Made by a program: the position numbers and the translations under genes. From Candidatus Hermodarchaeum yapensis (GTDB lineage: Archaea; Asgardarchaeota; Hermodarchaeia; Hermodarchaeales; Hermodarchaeaceae), in contig JAEOSK010000007.1 in assembly GCA_016840405.1 (NCBI GenBank), positions 1 to 64,000 of the forward strand: a stretch of DNA of 64,000 nucleotides, in the 5' to 3' direction. Position 1 is the stretch's first letter. Every line of letters starts with the position of its first letter. The notes below the pieces were generated by a model that was not told the DNA's origin, searched no databases, and was given only the letters and a program-made list of their open reading frames with translations. Shown one piece after another: positions 46,313 to 53,841 of this stretch.

Positions 46313-46987
46313 ATGCCTAGAAATCCAAAGCCAGACATATTCCTTGGCTTTCGTGCGGAAGAAAAAGTCATGGAATTAGGTCAAAAACATGCTGCGAATG
46401 TCTCTTTAATCTTAAGCAAACTCCAACAGGCCATAGCCTTCAAATTAAATGGAAATACCAAGAGCTGTAAAAAAAATGTCCAAGAAATTTCTCAGCTAGA
46501 AAATGACGCTGATCAACTACGTCGTACAATGTTACGCGATTTAACAACAAGTGCTCTTGAAGCTGCTGATAGGGAGAGCCTGGTTCGGTTTGCCAAAGCC
46601 TTAGATAGGGTAGCTGACTGGGCTAATGACGCCGCAAGAATCTTAGCACTTGTTCCACTAGCGGACATCAGCCAGGAGTTCAAATCCCTTTTTACGGAAA
46701 TCACCCAATTACTTGTGAATATGGGTAATTACCTACAAGAAGCAACTAACGCGATTGTTGATGACTTGGATAAAGCAAAGATGTTAGGGGACAAAATTGA
46801 AGCCGCTGAAAAGGTAATCGACGAAGTCTATACCAAAGGTTTGGGCTTCCTACTCGAACTGGGTTCGACCCACTCCGCAGCTGTGGTAGTGCTAGTGCGG
46901 GACTTATTACACAACCTTGAGAATACAGCTGATACGGCTGAAGATGCCGTGGATCAACTTCGCATTATAATACTACGTCATTCCTAA
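46313..46987 (+). CDS. PhoU-like protein of the DUF47/TIGR00153 type
   Basis: About 224 residues, all helical. ISQLENDADQLRRTMLRDL (about residues 60-78) and KALDRVADWANDAARIL with DLLHNLENTADTAEDAVDQLR (about 196-216) carry the E/DxxxD metal-binding pattern of PhoU-like proteins. Members are usually paired with phosphate or other transporters and regulate uptake; no Pit transporter is adjacent here. GAGGA at 46301-46305 supports ATG 46313 over the TTG three bases earlier. Confidence 0.85.
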   Translation: MPRNPKPDIFLGFRAEEKVMELGQKHAANVSLILSKLQQAIAFKLNGNTKSCKKNVQEISQLENDADQLRRTMLRDLTTSALEAADRESLVRFAKALDRVADWANDAARILALVPLADISQEFKSLFTEITQLLVNMGNYLQEATNAIVDDLDKAKMLGDKIEAAEKVIDEVYTKGLGFLLELGSTHSAAVVVLVRDLLHNLENTADTAEDAVDQLRIIILRHS

Positions 46988-47158
46988 TTCCAATGCGTTT
47001 GAATGGACTATGATAGAAGATTTACTCCGGAAATGCTACTTCTTTGGGCATTGAATTTTCCGCTCTTATGTACCACCTAGGCTTTATACTTCGACAATCT
47101 TTTATGGGCTCCCTCGTCTTCAGGTAACGAAACTTCGCGTTGTGATCTTGGTCGATGT

Positions 47159-47707
47159 GTGACTCTGAGGGGTAATGAACAAGACCGCGAAGAAGTCGTG
47201 GCTACGGAGATAATTAAATTGCGATGGTTTAGACGAAAAAGTAAGGACGAGGCCGAAACTACAGTAGAAAAATCCACTAGCAGAGTGGAATTACCTGAAA
47301 GCTCTCTGGAATCGATAATTAATCCTTTACATTCCTTTGAAAAACGATTGGATGAGATGTTTGAAGATCCAGCTGTCGTAGCGAAAACAAAAGCCTTGCA
47401 GGATACTCGAATCCAACTAATTGTGGGTGGAGAAGCGCTTCTCCTCAGTAAGACTGGCGTAAAACCCCTAACACTTTCTATTGAACGCAGTACTCAAGTT
47501 GATGTATTCATTCGTATCTCAGAAGAAGCAGCAGGGGAACTGGCTACCACCACAACACTTCCTGAATTCAAACAATTGTACAAACAACTGGTTAGTGCCA
47601 AGGGAGCTGCTTCCTACATCTCCATTAAACTGCACACACCTTTAGATGAACTTCGTCGGAAGGGTTACTTCACTATAGAACTGCTTCGAATCCTAATCGA
47701 TGCCTAA
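47159..47707 (+). CDS. Hypothetical protein, possible SCP2-like domain
   Basis: A 182-residue protein with GTG start (uncertain). The first 55 residues are charged and probably disordered. From about residue 85, IQLIVGGEALLLSKTGVKPL, then a strand (QVDVFIRISEEAAGELA), a helix and a terminal KLHTPLDELRRKGYFTIELL resemble SCP2-type lipid-binding folds. That is a weak assignment. It is convergent with the Nudix-like gene, nine bases apart. Confidence 0.6.
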   Translation: MTLRGNEQDREEVVATEIIKLRWFRRKSKDEAETTVEKSTSRVELPESSLESIINPLHSFEKRLDEMFEDPAVVAKTKALQDTRIQLIVGGEALLLSKTGVKPLTLSIERSTQVDVFIRISEEAAGELATTTTLPEFKQLYKQLVSAKGAASYISIKLHTPLDELRRKGYFTIELLRILIDA

Positions 47708-47715
47708 GCATCTAT

Positions 47716-48105
47716 TTACAGAATCAACCATTGGGCAACGGCTCTTGTCAAGACAGTTGCTTGATCATCACATTCAATTTTTGATAGTGGCATATACAAC
47801 GCCTTAGGAAAATCAAGGCTCAGTGTGTTGTTGACAGGAACTACTCTGATAATTGCCGGAATCTTTTTTGAGTGTGAACCAGAGATCGGCATGTTTGTCA
47901 GGTATAGCGTTTGTAGAGGAAACTCGCTGAGACCCATCTTCTCAATGAGGTCCTGAATACTTTGAACTGCTTTTTCTTCTGGGGCAATCACAAGACCAGG
48001 AAGTTCCAGCTCTCCATCCTCATTTTCTCTAACAAGCATCTTCTTATTTCTAACGACAATTGTCATAGCCGTTGCAAGGAGAGGAGTAGCAGGCATATTC
48101 CACAC
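47716..48105 (-). CDS. Nudix-fold-like protein lacking the catalytic box
   Basis: A 129-residue protein that follows the Nudix pattern: strand TAMTIVVRNKKMLVRENEDGELELPG, then a helix where the Nudix box should be. In that helix (APEEKAVQSIQDLIEKMGL) the REUxEE catalytic residues are absent apart from one Glu. Later strands (TLYLTNMPI, KIPAIIRVVPV) fit the fold. Probably a non-catalytic Nudix relative with a binding or regulatory role, if the fold guess is right. Confidence 0.55.
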   Translation of the reverse strand: MWNMPATPLLATAMTIVVRNKKMLVRENEDGELELPGLVIAPEEKAVQSIQDLIEKMGLSEFPLQTLYLTNMPISGSHSKKIPAIIRVVPVNNTLSLDFPKALYMPLSKIECDDQATVLTRAVAQWLIL

Positions 48106-48208
48106 TTTCTGAATCTGTATAAGGTTGGTATCAGTTAACTAGGAGAAGTAATGAGTTTTTAATACTCCTCTTAGAATCAGGGTATTTGATTGATTTGTTG
48201 GTGTTCAT

Positions 48209-48760
48209 GTGACTGAGCCATCCTCCCCTTCACGTAGAAAACGGTTAGTTCATACTCTTCATCTGCTCATTAGTCACCACGAACCACCATATATGAATCG
48301 AACTTGGAGTATCTCTTTTCGAGGTCGCACCCTTCATATTTGTACTAGGTGTTCAGCGCTTTTGGTGGGTATCGTAGCTGGACTTTTCATCCATCTGTAT
48401 ATTTTCCTAATTCCCATGAATCCCCTCACTTTCTTTGGTGCGTTTCTTCTCAGTATTCCCGCCGTCATAGACTGGTCGACCCAAACACTCGAACTGCGAG
48501 AAAGCCGCAATTTCATCCGCGCCATCTCTGGTTTCCTATTGGGATATGCGGTGGGCTTGGTTCTCGCTTCTAACGATGTCATTTACTGGATTCTCGTCGC
48601 TGTGCTGTACAGTGGGTATACAATCATTTTTGGCACCCTTGCCCCCCGAATCATCCAAAGACGCGAAAAACGTGAATCACCCCAACAAGACATTCCACCT
48701 CTACTTCCGCCAGCTTCATCCACTCGTAGAACTACTCATGCTGGGCGTGACGAAGAGTAG
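48209..48760 (+). CDS. DUF2085 membrane protein
   Basis: A 183-residue protein with GTG start. FRGRTLHICTRCSALLVGI (about residues 31-49) is the Cys-containing signature of DUF2085. Four membrane helices follow, then a Pro-rich polar tail (PPLLPPASSTRRTT). Family function is unknown. Its stop is immediately before the TATA element of the eL22 gene. Confidence 0.75.
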   Translation: MTEPSSPSRRKRLVHTLHLLISHHEPPYMNRTWSISFRGRTLHICTRCSALLVGIVAGLFIHLYIFLIPMNPLTFFGAFLLSIPAVIDWSTQTLELRESRNFIRAISGFLLGYAVGLVLASNDVIYWILVAVLYSGYTIIFGTLAPRIIQRREKRESPQQDIPPLLPPASSTRRTTHAGRDEE

Positions 48761-48762
48761 GT

Positions 48763-48770
48763 TTTATAAG
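48763..48770 (+). promoter_or_regulatory. TATA box of the eL22 gene
   Basis: GTTTTATAAGG directly follows the stop of the DUF2085 gene. Transcription near 48790 would give a leader of about 34 bases that includes GGAGGG at 48807-48812 before the ATG at 48824. Confidence 0.5.
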
Positions 48771-48823
48771 GCGCATTCTAGTGTTAAGGGCATCACTCTC
48801 CTGGTTGGAGGGACCTAGATACA

Positions 48824-49153
48824 ATGTCTGAAGCAAAGCCTGAAACCACGGATGAAAAAACGTTCATCACTATTGATGCGATAGATCTAGTTAAACACGG
48901 GTCTGAACTTGGAGCTGCGCTCGCTAACTTTCTCGGAGAAAAACTCGACAAGGATATTCAGGTTTCTTTGGCTGAAAATGAAGTATACGTTCGTAGTGAC
49001 AAACCAGCTCATCCTTCAAAGACTCAACTTCGCGTTTACTTGAAGCGATTCCTCCACCTGAACGCGTTACGAGAGGATCTAAAACTCATTTCTCCTGGCA
49101 AAGACAAATTTGCAATCATCGAGTACGTCACAGTTGTATATGTGGAAGAATAG
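48824..49153 (+). CDS. rpl22e: Eukaryote-type ribosomal protein eL22
   Basis: A 109-residue protein matching the eukaryotic large-subunit protein eL22 (not bacterial uL22). Shared positions include FITIDAIDLVKHGSELGAAL against the eukaryotic F-D-P-V-D-I pattern, FLGEKL, VYVRSDKPAHPSKTQLRVYL where eukaryotes have VTSEVPFSKRYLKYL, and FLHLNALREDLKLI against KKNNLRDWLRVV. The eukaryotic basic N-terminus and acidic C-terminus are absent. eL22 has been reported from Asgard genomes and is generally missing from other archaea, so this gene is a strong lineage marker. It has its own promoter. Confidence 0.85.
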   Translation: MSEAKPETTDEKTFITIDAIDLVKHGSELGAALANFLGEKLDKDIQVSLAENEVYVRSDKPAHPSKTQLRVYLKRFLHLNALREDLKLISPGKDKFAIIEYVTVVYVEE

Positions 49154-49528
49154 AACCTTCTTGGCAACTATTTTCGACATCTACGTGATTTTTTCCCGAA
49201 ATTTTCTGAGTCGCTACTCTCTTTTGCCACAAGGTTTAAGAATACAAAGCCGACTAAAACCTCGTATAACCGAATTGGCGGAGATAGGACACTGGGGCAC
49301 ACGGAACTCCCTCCTTTCCCAATATTTCCATCTCCCCTCCTCCTCGCAAAAATTAAGCTTTTCCAAACCCCAGGTCCCTCCATCGCCTTCGCAAAACATG
49401 CTCATCGCGCGGATATCCCTCTCTTGCTATGATGTGTCATTGTTTTGTAGACGGGGCTAAGGGCTAAATAACTTAAACCTTAAGGCTTAAGACTCCTCAT
49501 TCAAGCGTTTAACTAGCGGGGTCACATA
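49154..49528. other. Gene-free stretch before the GTPase gene
   Basis: About 375 bases with open frames on both strands that show no credible protein composition. The last 70 bases are AT-rich, with CTAAATAACTTAAACC near 49463 as a possible TATA region, and a CCTTAAGG palindrome next to it. I looked for a tRNA or a structured RNA and found none I can support. Confidence 0.3.
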
Positions 49529-50047
49529 ATGCGGCATCTAAAGATCTTAGTAATTGGTCATCAAGGCGTTGGAAAAACGACCCTCATAAAGAGTGTTACA
49601 AAGAACACTATTTCCACTGATGTTAACGGTCGCACGGTTTGCCTTGATTTTGGTACCCTTGAATATCGTGACCTCAAAGCCCATCTTTTTGGGAGTCCCG
49701 GTATGCGGCAGTTCAATCTGGTCAGAAAGGCTTTGTCTTCAGGTTCTGATGGAGTCATTTTGGTTGTTGATAGCACTGACCCTGGATCCATTCGCGAGGG
49801 TGAAAGGTACCTGCGCGAGCTCTTTGGCGTTGATCCTCCTCCCTTAGTGGTTGCCGCTAATAAGCAAGATTTACCTGGGGCGATTCATCCGAAAAAAATC
49901 GAAAATATCCTCAATGTTCCTGCTCCCGTATTTCCCACACAGGCTCATCGTGGTATTGGACTTGACCCTCTTATCATCAATTTCATTCGATACCTCGGTG
50001 AGATTGGCAAGGGCTTGAATCTCCCTACTCTTATTGAAAAAGCATAA
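49529..50047 (+). CDS. Ras-like small GTPase of the COG2229/MglA-related type
   Basis: A 172-residue GTPase. P-loop GHQGVGKTT (about residues 10-18), switch I region ending TVCLDFG, switch II HLFGSPGMRQFN where Ras-like proteins have DTAGQE, G4 ANKQDLPGA (about 109-117) and a weak G5. The DFG and HLFGSPG pattern is that of the COG2229 group (CvnD, related to MglA and SRPRB) rather than Arf or Rab. Asgard genomes encode many small GTPases, and this one has no lipid-modification Cys and no visible partner such as a Roadblock protein. Its cellular role is unknown. Confidence 0.88.
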   Translation: MRHLKILVIGHQGVGKTTLIKSVTKNTISTDVNGRTVCLDFGTLEYRDLKAHLFGSPGMRQFNLVRKALSSGSDGVILVVDSTDPGSIREGERYLRELFGVDPPPLVVAANKQDLPGAIHPKKIENILNVPAPVFPTQAHRGIGLDPLIINFIRYLGEIGKGLNLPTLIEKA

Positions 50048-50155
50048 TCCAACGGTAAACTTAGGATACAACAAGGTTCATTTCCTTTCTTGCGGAATTT
50101 GCACAATGCTTTTTAACGAGAGATTATCTGTTGCTTCAATCCGGAGGATAGTCCA

Positions 50156-50473
50156 ATGGTCGAAGAGTTAACTGATGACACGATTGAAGATTTTATCAAA
50201 GAACACGAGGTTGTCATCCTCGACATCTACACCGTTTGGTGTGGACCCTGTAAGATGCAGGCAGCGATTCTTGCTGATTTAGGGAAAGGGTTGGATGCAA
50301 AGCGTGTTGTAATCGCCAAGCTTGATGCAGATCAAGCTCCTATAACTTCACAAAAATATCAGATTCGTGCCATACCAACCCTAATTCTGTTCAAGGATGG
50401 AAATCCAGTCAAAACACATGTTGGTGTCTGGCCACGGGAAGAAATCGAAAACGAACTCGCTGCAATACTTTAG
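50156..50473 (+). CDS. trxA: Thioredoxin
   Basis: A 105-residue thioredoxin with the active site VWCGPCKMQA (about residues 26-35), cis-Pro in IRAIPTLILFKDG (about 72-84) and the expected beta-alpha-beta order. A GGAGG lies about ten bases before the ATG. It reduces protein disulfides in the cytoplasm; the reductase is not in the window. Confidence 0.95.
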   Translation: MVEELTDDTIEDFIKEHEVVILDIYTVWCGPCKMQAAILADLGKGLDAKRVVIAKLDADQAPITSQKYQIRAIPTLILFKDGNPVKTHVGVWPREEIENELAAIL

Positions 50474-50617
50474 GTTCCTGAATTCTAAACGGTTCAATCC
50501 AATCCAGTCCAGCTTGATTATATTCATCAGGCAGACAGCAAAACAGCTAGTCACTCTATTCCAATCTACCTGACATCACAATTCCTTTTTGTGACGTATG
50601 GAAAGAAGAGCTAACCT

Positions 50618-51391
50618 CTAGAAGAAGAACGTCCGCCTTTTCGGCTTATCCTCATCATCTTCAGTTGCTTCAGGCTCTGCTGGAGTCGTTGCCACTGGGG
50701 TTGGTTCAGGTACAGCGGCTGGTTCCGGAGGAGGTACTGGATCAGGAGCTGGCTCAGGTGTTGGTTCGAAAGTAGGTGCTGGTTCAGCTGGAACTTCAAA
50801 TTCGGGAGCTGGTTCGAAGCTAGGCGCTGGTTCTGGTTCAATTTCAAGTGGAAGTTCAGGTTCAAGTGTTGGTTCTAGTTCCGGAGTTACTGGCTCTTCA
50901 GGTGCAAGAAACACATCGGGGGCAGGTGGGGCTTCGATGGGTTCAGGTTCCGGAATAGGTTCAGGTTCAGGGATGGGTTCAGGTACTGGCTCTGGAACTT
51001 CCGCAGGTTCGGGAACCGGAGGAACAGGCGGAGGTGTAGCTTCTGGTTCAGGCTCAGGAATAGGTTCTGGCTCGGGTTCAGGTTCAAGGGTGGGTTCGAA
51101 CTCAGGGAGAGGCTCGGGTTCAGGTTCGGCTTCAGGCTGAGATTCGATTTCTTGGAGACCTGGAAGGATATCTTCAACAGCAGCTTCATCTTCGCCGAAG
51201 GTTACACCAAGAATTTCCTTAAGGCACGGTGCACATTTCTGACGCACGGCTTCAAGGGCTTCAGTAACGAAAGTTTCGATTGTGCGATCCTCGCTAGGAT
51301 TCTTTTCTTTCCAGAATAGGAACGTTTGTGTCATACGTAGAGCATCACGTACGCCGTTCCAATACATTTGTCCAAATTCTTCCTGTGACAT
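50618..51391 (-). CDS. Glu/Pro-repeat protein with helical N-terminal domain
   Basis: About 257 residues. The N-terminal 75 form a helical domain ([19 protein letters not shown], with a Cys pair in KCAPCLKE). From about residue 85 to 245 the chain is a low-complexity run of Glu-Pro units ([11 protein letters not shown]), then a short acidic-basic tail ending KPKRRTFFF. The repeat region is likely extended and stiff, like a polyproline spacer, and is highly negatively charged. Function unknown. ATG 51391 is preferred over 51415 because AGGTG lies upstream. Confidence 0.7.
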   Translation of the reverse strand: MSQEEFGQMYWNGVRDALRMTQTFLFWKEKNPSEDRTIETFVTEALEAVRQKCAPCLKEILGVTFGEDEAAVEDILPGLQEIESQPEAEPEPEPLPEFEPTLEPEPEPEPIPEPEPEATPPPVPPVPEPAEVPEPVPEPIPEPEPIPEPEPIEAPPAPDVFLAPEEPVTPELEPTLEPELPLEIEPEPAPSFEPAPEFEVPAEPAPTFEPTPEPAPDPVPPPEPAAVPEPTPVATTPAEPEATEDDEDKPKRRTFFF

Positions 51392-51597
51392 TTCGTAGTT
51401 ACACCTTTCCCACAAATATGGAAGCGTAATAACTTCTCTGCACTTTTGTGCGGTATTTAACCACTCGCACGTATTGCTTAAAATGTTTCGTCACCCTAGC
51501 ACCCCTAGTATGCCCTTTTTGAGAAAGGCATAAAGCAGGAAATGGCTCCAACAGCCTATGGTTAGGTGTTCAATTTCGTCATTGGTGTTGGTCCTAA

Positions 51598-53088
51598 ATG
51601 GTAAAATCGCTGCTCGATGAAGTCATGACGGTGTCCCTCCGGCGAGGAATACTCTACCCTAGTGCAGAAATTTACGGGGGGCTTGCTGGCTTTTATGATT
51701 TCGGTCCAATAGGAGCGCGAATTCGAAACAATCTCATTGCTCTTTGGAGGAATCGTTTCATTGAGCGCAGAGACATCGTTTATGAGATAAGTGGAAATAC
51801 GATTCTACCTAGCCCCGTTTTCAAAGCTTCGGGTCATCTTGACCATTTCACCGATCCCTCAGCTGAATGTCAAAAGGGTCACGTTAGTCGCATTGATCAG
51901 TTAATTGAGGAAAAATTGCAAATTCACGCCGAAGGGAAATCCAATAAGGAATTGGCAGAAATCATTGCTCAAAATAAGATACGCTGTCCTGTGTGTGGCG
52001 ACCCTCTCGGTGAGGTAAAGAGTTTTGGACTGATGTTTGGGACCAACGTGGGTGGCGAACGGCGACAAGCTTTTCTTCGACCGGAAACAGCTCAAAATAT
52101 CTTTCTCGGGTTTAAACGTGTTCAAACTGCAACTCGGGCGAAATTACCATTTGGTGTTGCTCAAATTGGGCGGTCTTATCGTAATGAAATTTCTCCGCGC
52201 CAAAGTATCGTTCGTGTCCGTGAATTTAGCCAAATGGAAATTGAATACTTCATTGATCCTAACCAAATGAATGAATGTCCCTTTTTTGAAGAACTATCAG
52301 GAATCAAATTGAATCTGGTTACTCAGGAAGAGCAAGAAAAAGCAGCCAAGAAAAAGAGTACAGATTATTCTTCAATCCAAGTTACCGTCAAAGACGCGTA
52401 TGAGAAAAAGTATGTCCCCAATCAATGGATGGCCTGTACTCTTGGAGACGAAGTTGTTTTCTTCCAAGAACTGGGCATTCCTGAGAACGCTGTCCGGTTC
52501 CGGCATATGCGACCAGAAGAAACACCTCATTATAGTGGTGGCAACTTCGATTTAGAAATTCTATTCAGCTTTGGATGGAAAGAAGTCATCGGTAACGCCT
52601 ATCGGCAAGACCATGATCTCCGGTCCCACATGAATGGCAGTAAAAAAGACCTCAGCCTGGAACTAGAGGGTAAAAAGATAATTCCTCATGTCATCGAACC
52701 CTCATTTGGCATTGACCGAATGATCTACGCGATTTTAGAACACACTTATCGTCCAAAGAACAAAAGTCGGGGATGGTCCTGGTTCCAATTCCCTGTTAAC
52801 CTCGCACCGTATCATGCTGTAATCCTACCATTACTGAATCGCCCAGAACTCGAGGAAGCAGCAAGGCGTTTATACCAACAATGTAAACTACAAGGCCATT
52901 CCATCCTCTATGATGACCGTGGACGGATTGGACGACGCTATGCCCGGGCGGATGAAATAGGAATCCCCAAAGCGGTCACCATTGATCCACAGACTTTAGA
53001 TGACCAAACAGCTACTATCCGTGACCGAGATACGGCCCAACAGACTCGCCATCTTCTCAGTGAGATATCCATCTTACTTAAACCATGA
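51598..53088 (+). CDS. glyS: Glycyl-tRNA synthetase, archaeal/eukaryotic type
   Basis: A 496-residue class II synthetase charging tRNA-Gly. Motif 1 region YGGLAGFYDFGPIGA (about residues 22-36), GETNGT-type insertion replaced by GLMFGTNVGGERRQAFLRPETAQ (motif 2 approach), RQSIVRVREFSQMEIEYFI, motif 3 EPSFGIDRMIYAIL, then the anticodon-binding domain starting APYHAVILPLL. A zinc-binding CPVC is present near residue 125. Single-chain alpha2 type, as expected in archaea. The stop codon lies in a hairpin (53080-53106). Confidence 0.96.
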   Translation: MVKSLLDEVMTVSLRRGILYPSAEIYGGLAGFYDFGPIGARIRNNLIALWRNRFIERRDIVYEISGNTILPSPVFKASGHLDHFTDPSAECQKGHVSRIDQLIEEKLQIHAEGKSNKELAEIIAQNKIRCPVCGDPLGEVKSFGLMFGTNVGGERRQAFLRPETAQNIFLGFKRVQTATRAKLPFGVAQIGRSYRNEISPRQSIVRVREFSQMEIEYFIDPNQMNECPFFEELSGIKLNLVTQEEQEKAAKKKSTDYSSIQVTVKDAYEKKYVPNQWMACTLGDEVVFFQELGIPENAVRFRHMRPEETPHYSGGNFDLEILFSFGWKEVIGNAYRQDHDLRSHMNGSKKDLSLELEGKKIIPHVIEPSFGIDRMIYAILEHTYRPKNKSRGWSWFQFPVNLAPYHAVILPLLNRPELEEAARRLYQQCKLQGHSILYDDRGRIGRRYARADEIGIPKAVTIDPQTLDDQTATIRDRDTAQQTRHLLSEISILLKP

Positions 53089-53106
53089 GTGAAAAAATCA
53101 TGGTTT
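53080..53106 (+). terminator. Hairpin spanning the glyS stop codon
   Basis: AAACCATGA and TCATGGTTT form a perfect 9-base-pair stem around the nine-base loop GTGAAAAAA. The glyS stop TGA (53086-53088) is inside the stem. No T-tract follows directly, so it may protect the mRNA end rather than terminate. Confidence 0.4.
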
Positions 53107-53213
53107 CATCTCACATCACTTCATAACGTATCCTTTTATTTCGTTTTCAACACCTCAGTAAATCATTTGACTTTCTCCTATGGTTCAATGAAGCTTAGGT
53201 TAGGTTGGATGTA

Positions 53214-53825
53214 ATGGCAAACCAACTTTCTTTACAGGAACGATTGAAAATTTACTGACGAATAACAGAACTCGGATCCCTTACCCGGCGTTATATAGTG
53301 ATTCGGGCCTTCGATGGTGCCCTCACCATTGTTGCCATTGTACTGGCCGCCCTCGCTGCAGCAGTCCTATTAGGTGCGGTGATGACACTTGATCAAGTGA
53401 TTCTTTTAGTTCGAGCTAGTTTAAGTGCTGGAATGGGTCTTGCAATTTCTAGTGGCTGGGGTGCCTATGAAGCGGAACGCGTTGAACAGAAAAAAGAGAT
53501 CCAGCACCTAGAACAACATATGCAACGACCCATGGATGGGTGTATGGTAGAATCCGCCCTAAAATTTGCTACAGGGTGGGCTTCCTTTATTCACGGTATT
53601 TCTCCTCTTCCTGCCGCAATTCTTCCACTAATTCCCCTGGTTTTATTCCCCGCAGATTTTATCATGGCGGCAGCAATTTCGGTCATCATCGCAATGATTT
53701 TCCTCTTTATTTTGGGCGTGTGGATGGGACGAATTTCTAAAACCAATATGCTATTTGGAGGTCTTCGAATGGTGATAATTGGACTTATCACCGCTCTCAT
53801 TTGTGTGCTCATTGGTGCCCATTGA
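53214..53825 (+). CDS. VIT/CCC1-family membrane protein with in-frame TGA at codon 15
   Basis: A probable metal (iron or manganese) transporter-like protein of the VIT group: FDGALTIVAIVLAAL in the first helix, SAGMGLAISSGWGAYEAERVEQKKEIQ with the characteristic Glu-rich cytosolic arm, and three further helices. The uninterrupted part starts at GTG 53298 (175 residues). Upstream in the same frame, an ATG at 53214 begins MANQLSLQERLKIY, then TGA at 53256-53258, then RITELGSLTRRYIVIRAFDG, which matches the usual family N-terminus (RITxLG...RRY.V). The gene is either freshly broken, starts downstream at GTG, or the TGA is a base error. Confidence 0.7.
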
Positions 53826-53841
53826 TTGTGAACCCGAAATT

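Noticed and set aside
49110..49460. A 116-codon frame overlapping the end of the eL22 gene
   Set aside because: No ribosome-binding site, low-quality composition, and overlap with a well supported gene.
49529..50047. Assignment of the GTPase to the Arf family
   Set aside because: The DFG and HLFGSPG pattern fits COG2229/MglA-related proteins better, and an Arf-type N-terminal helix with Gly2 is missing.
50937..51140. Gly/Ser-repeat open frame on the plus strand
   Set aside because: It is the antisense of the Glu-Pro repeats; composition is a by-product of the codon pattern.
53256..53258. Selenocysteine at the TGA of the VIT-like gene
   Set aside because: The family is not known to use Sec, the site is not a redox position, and I see no convincing SECIS-like element.
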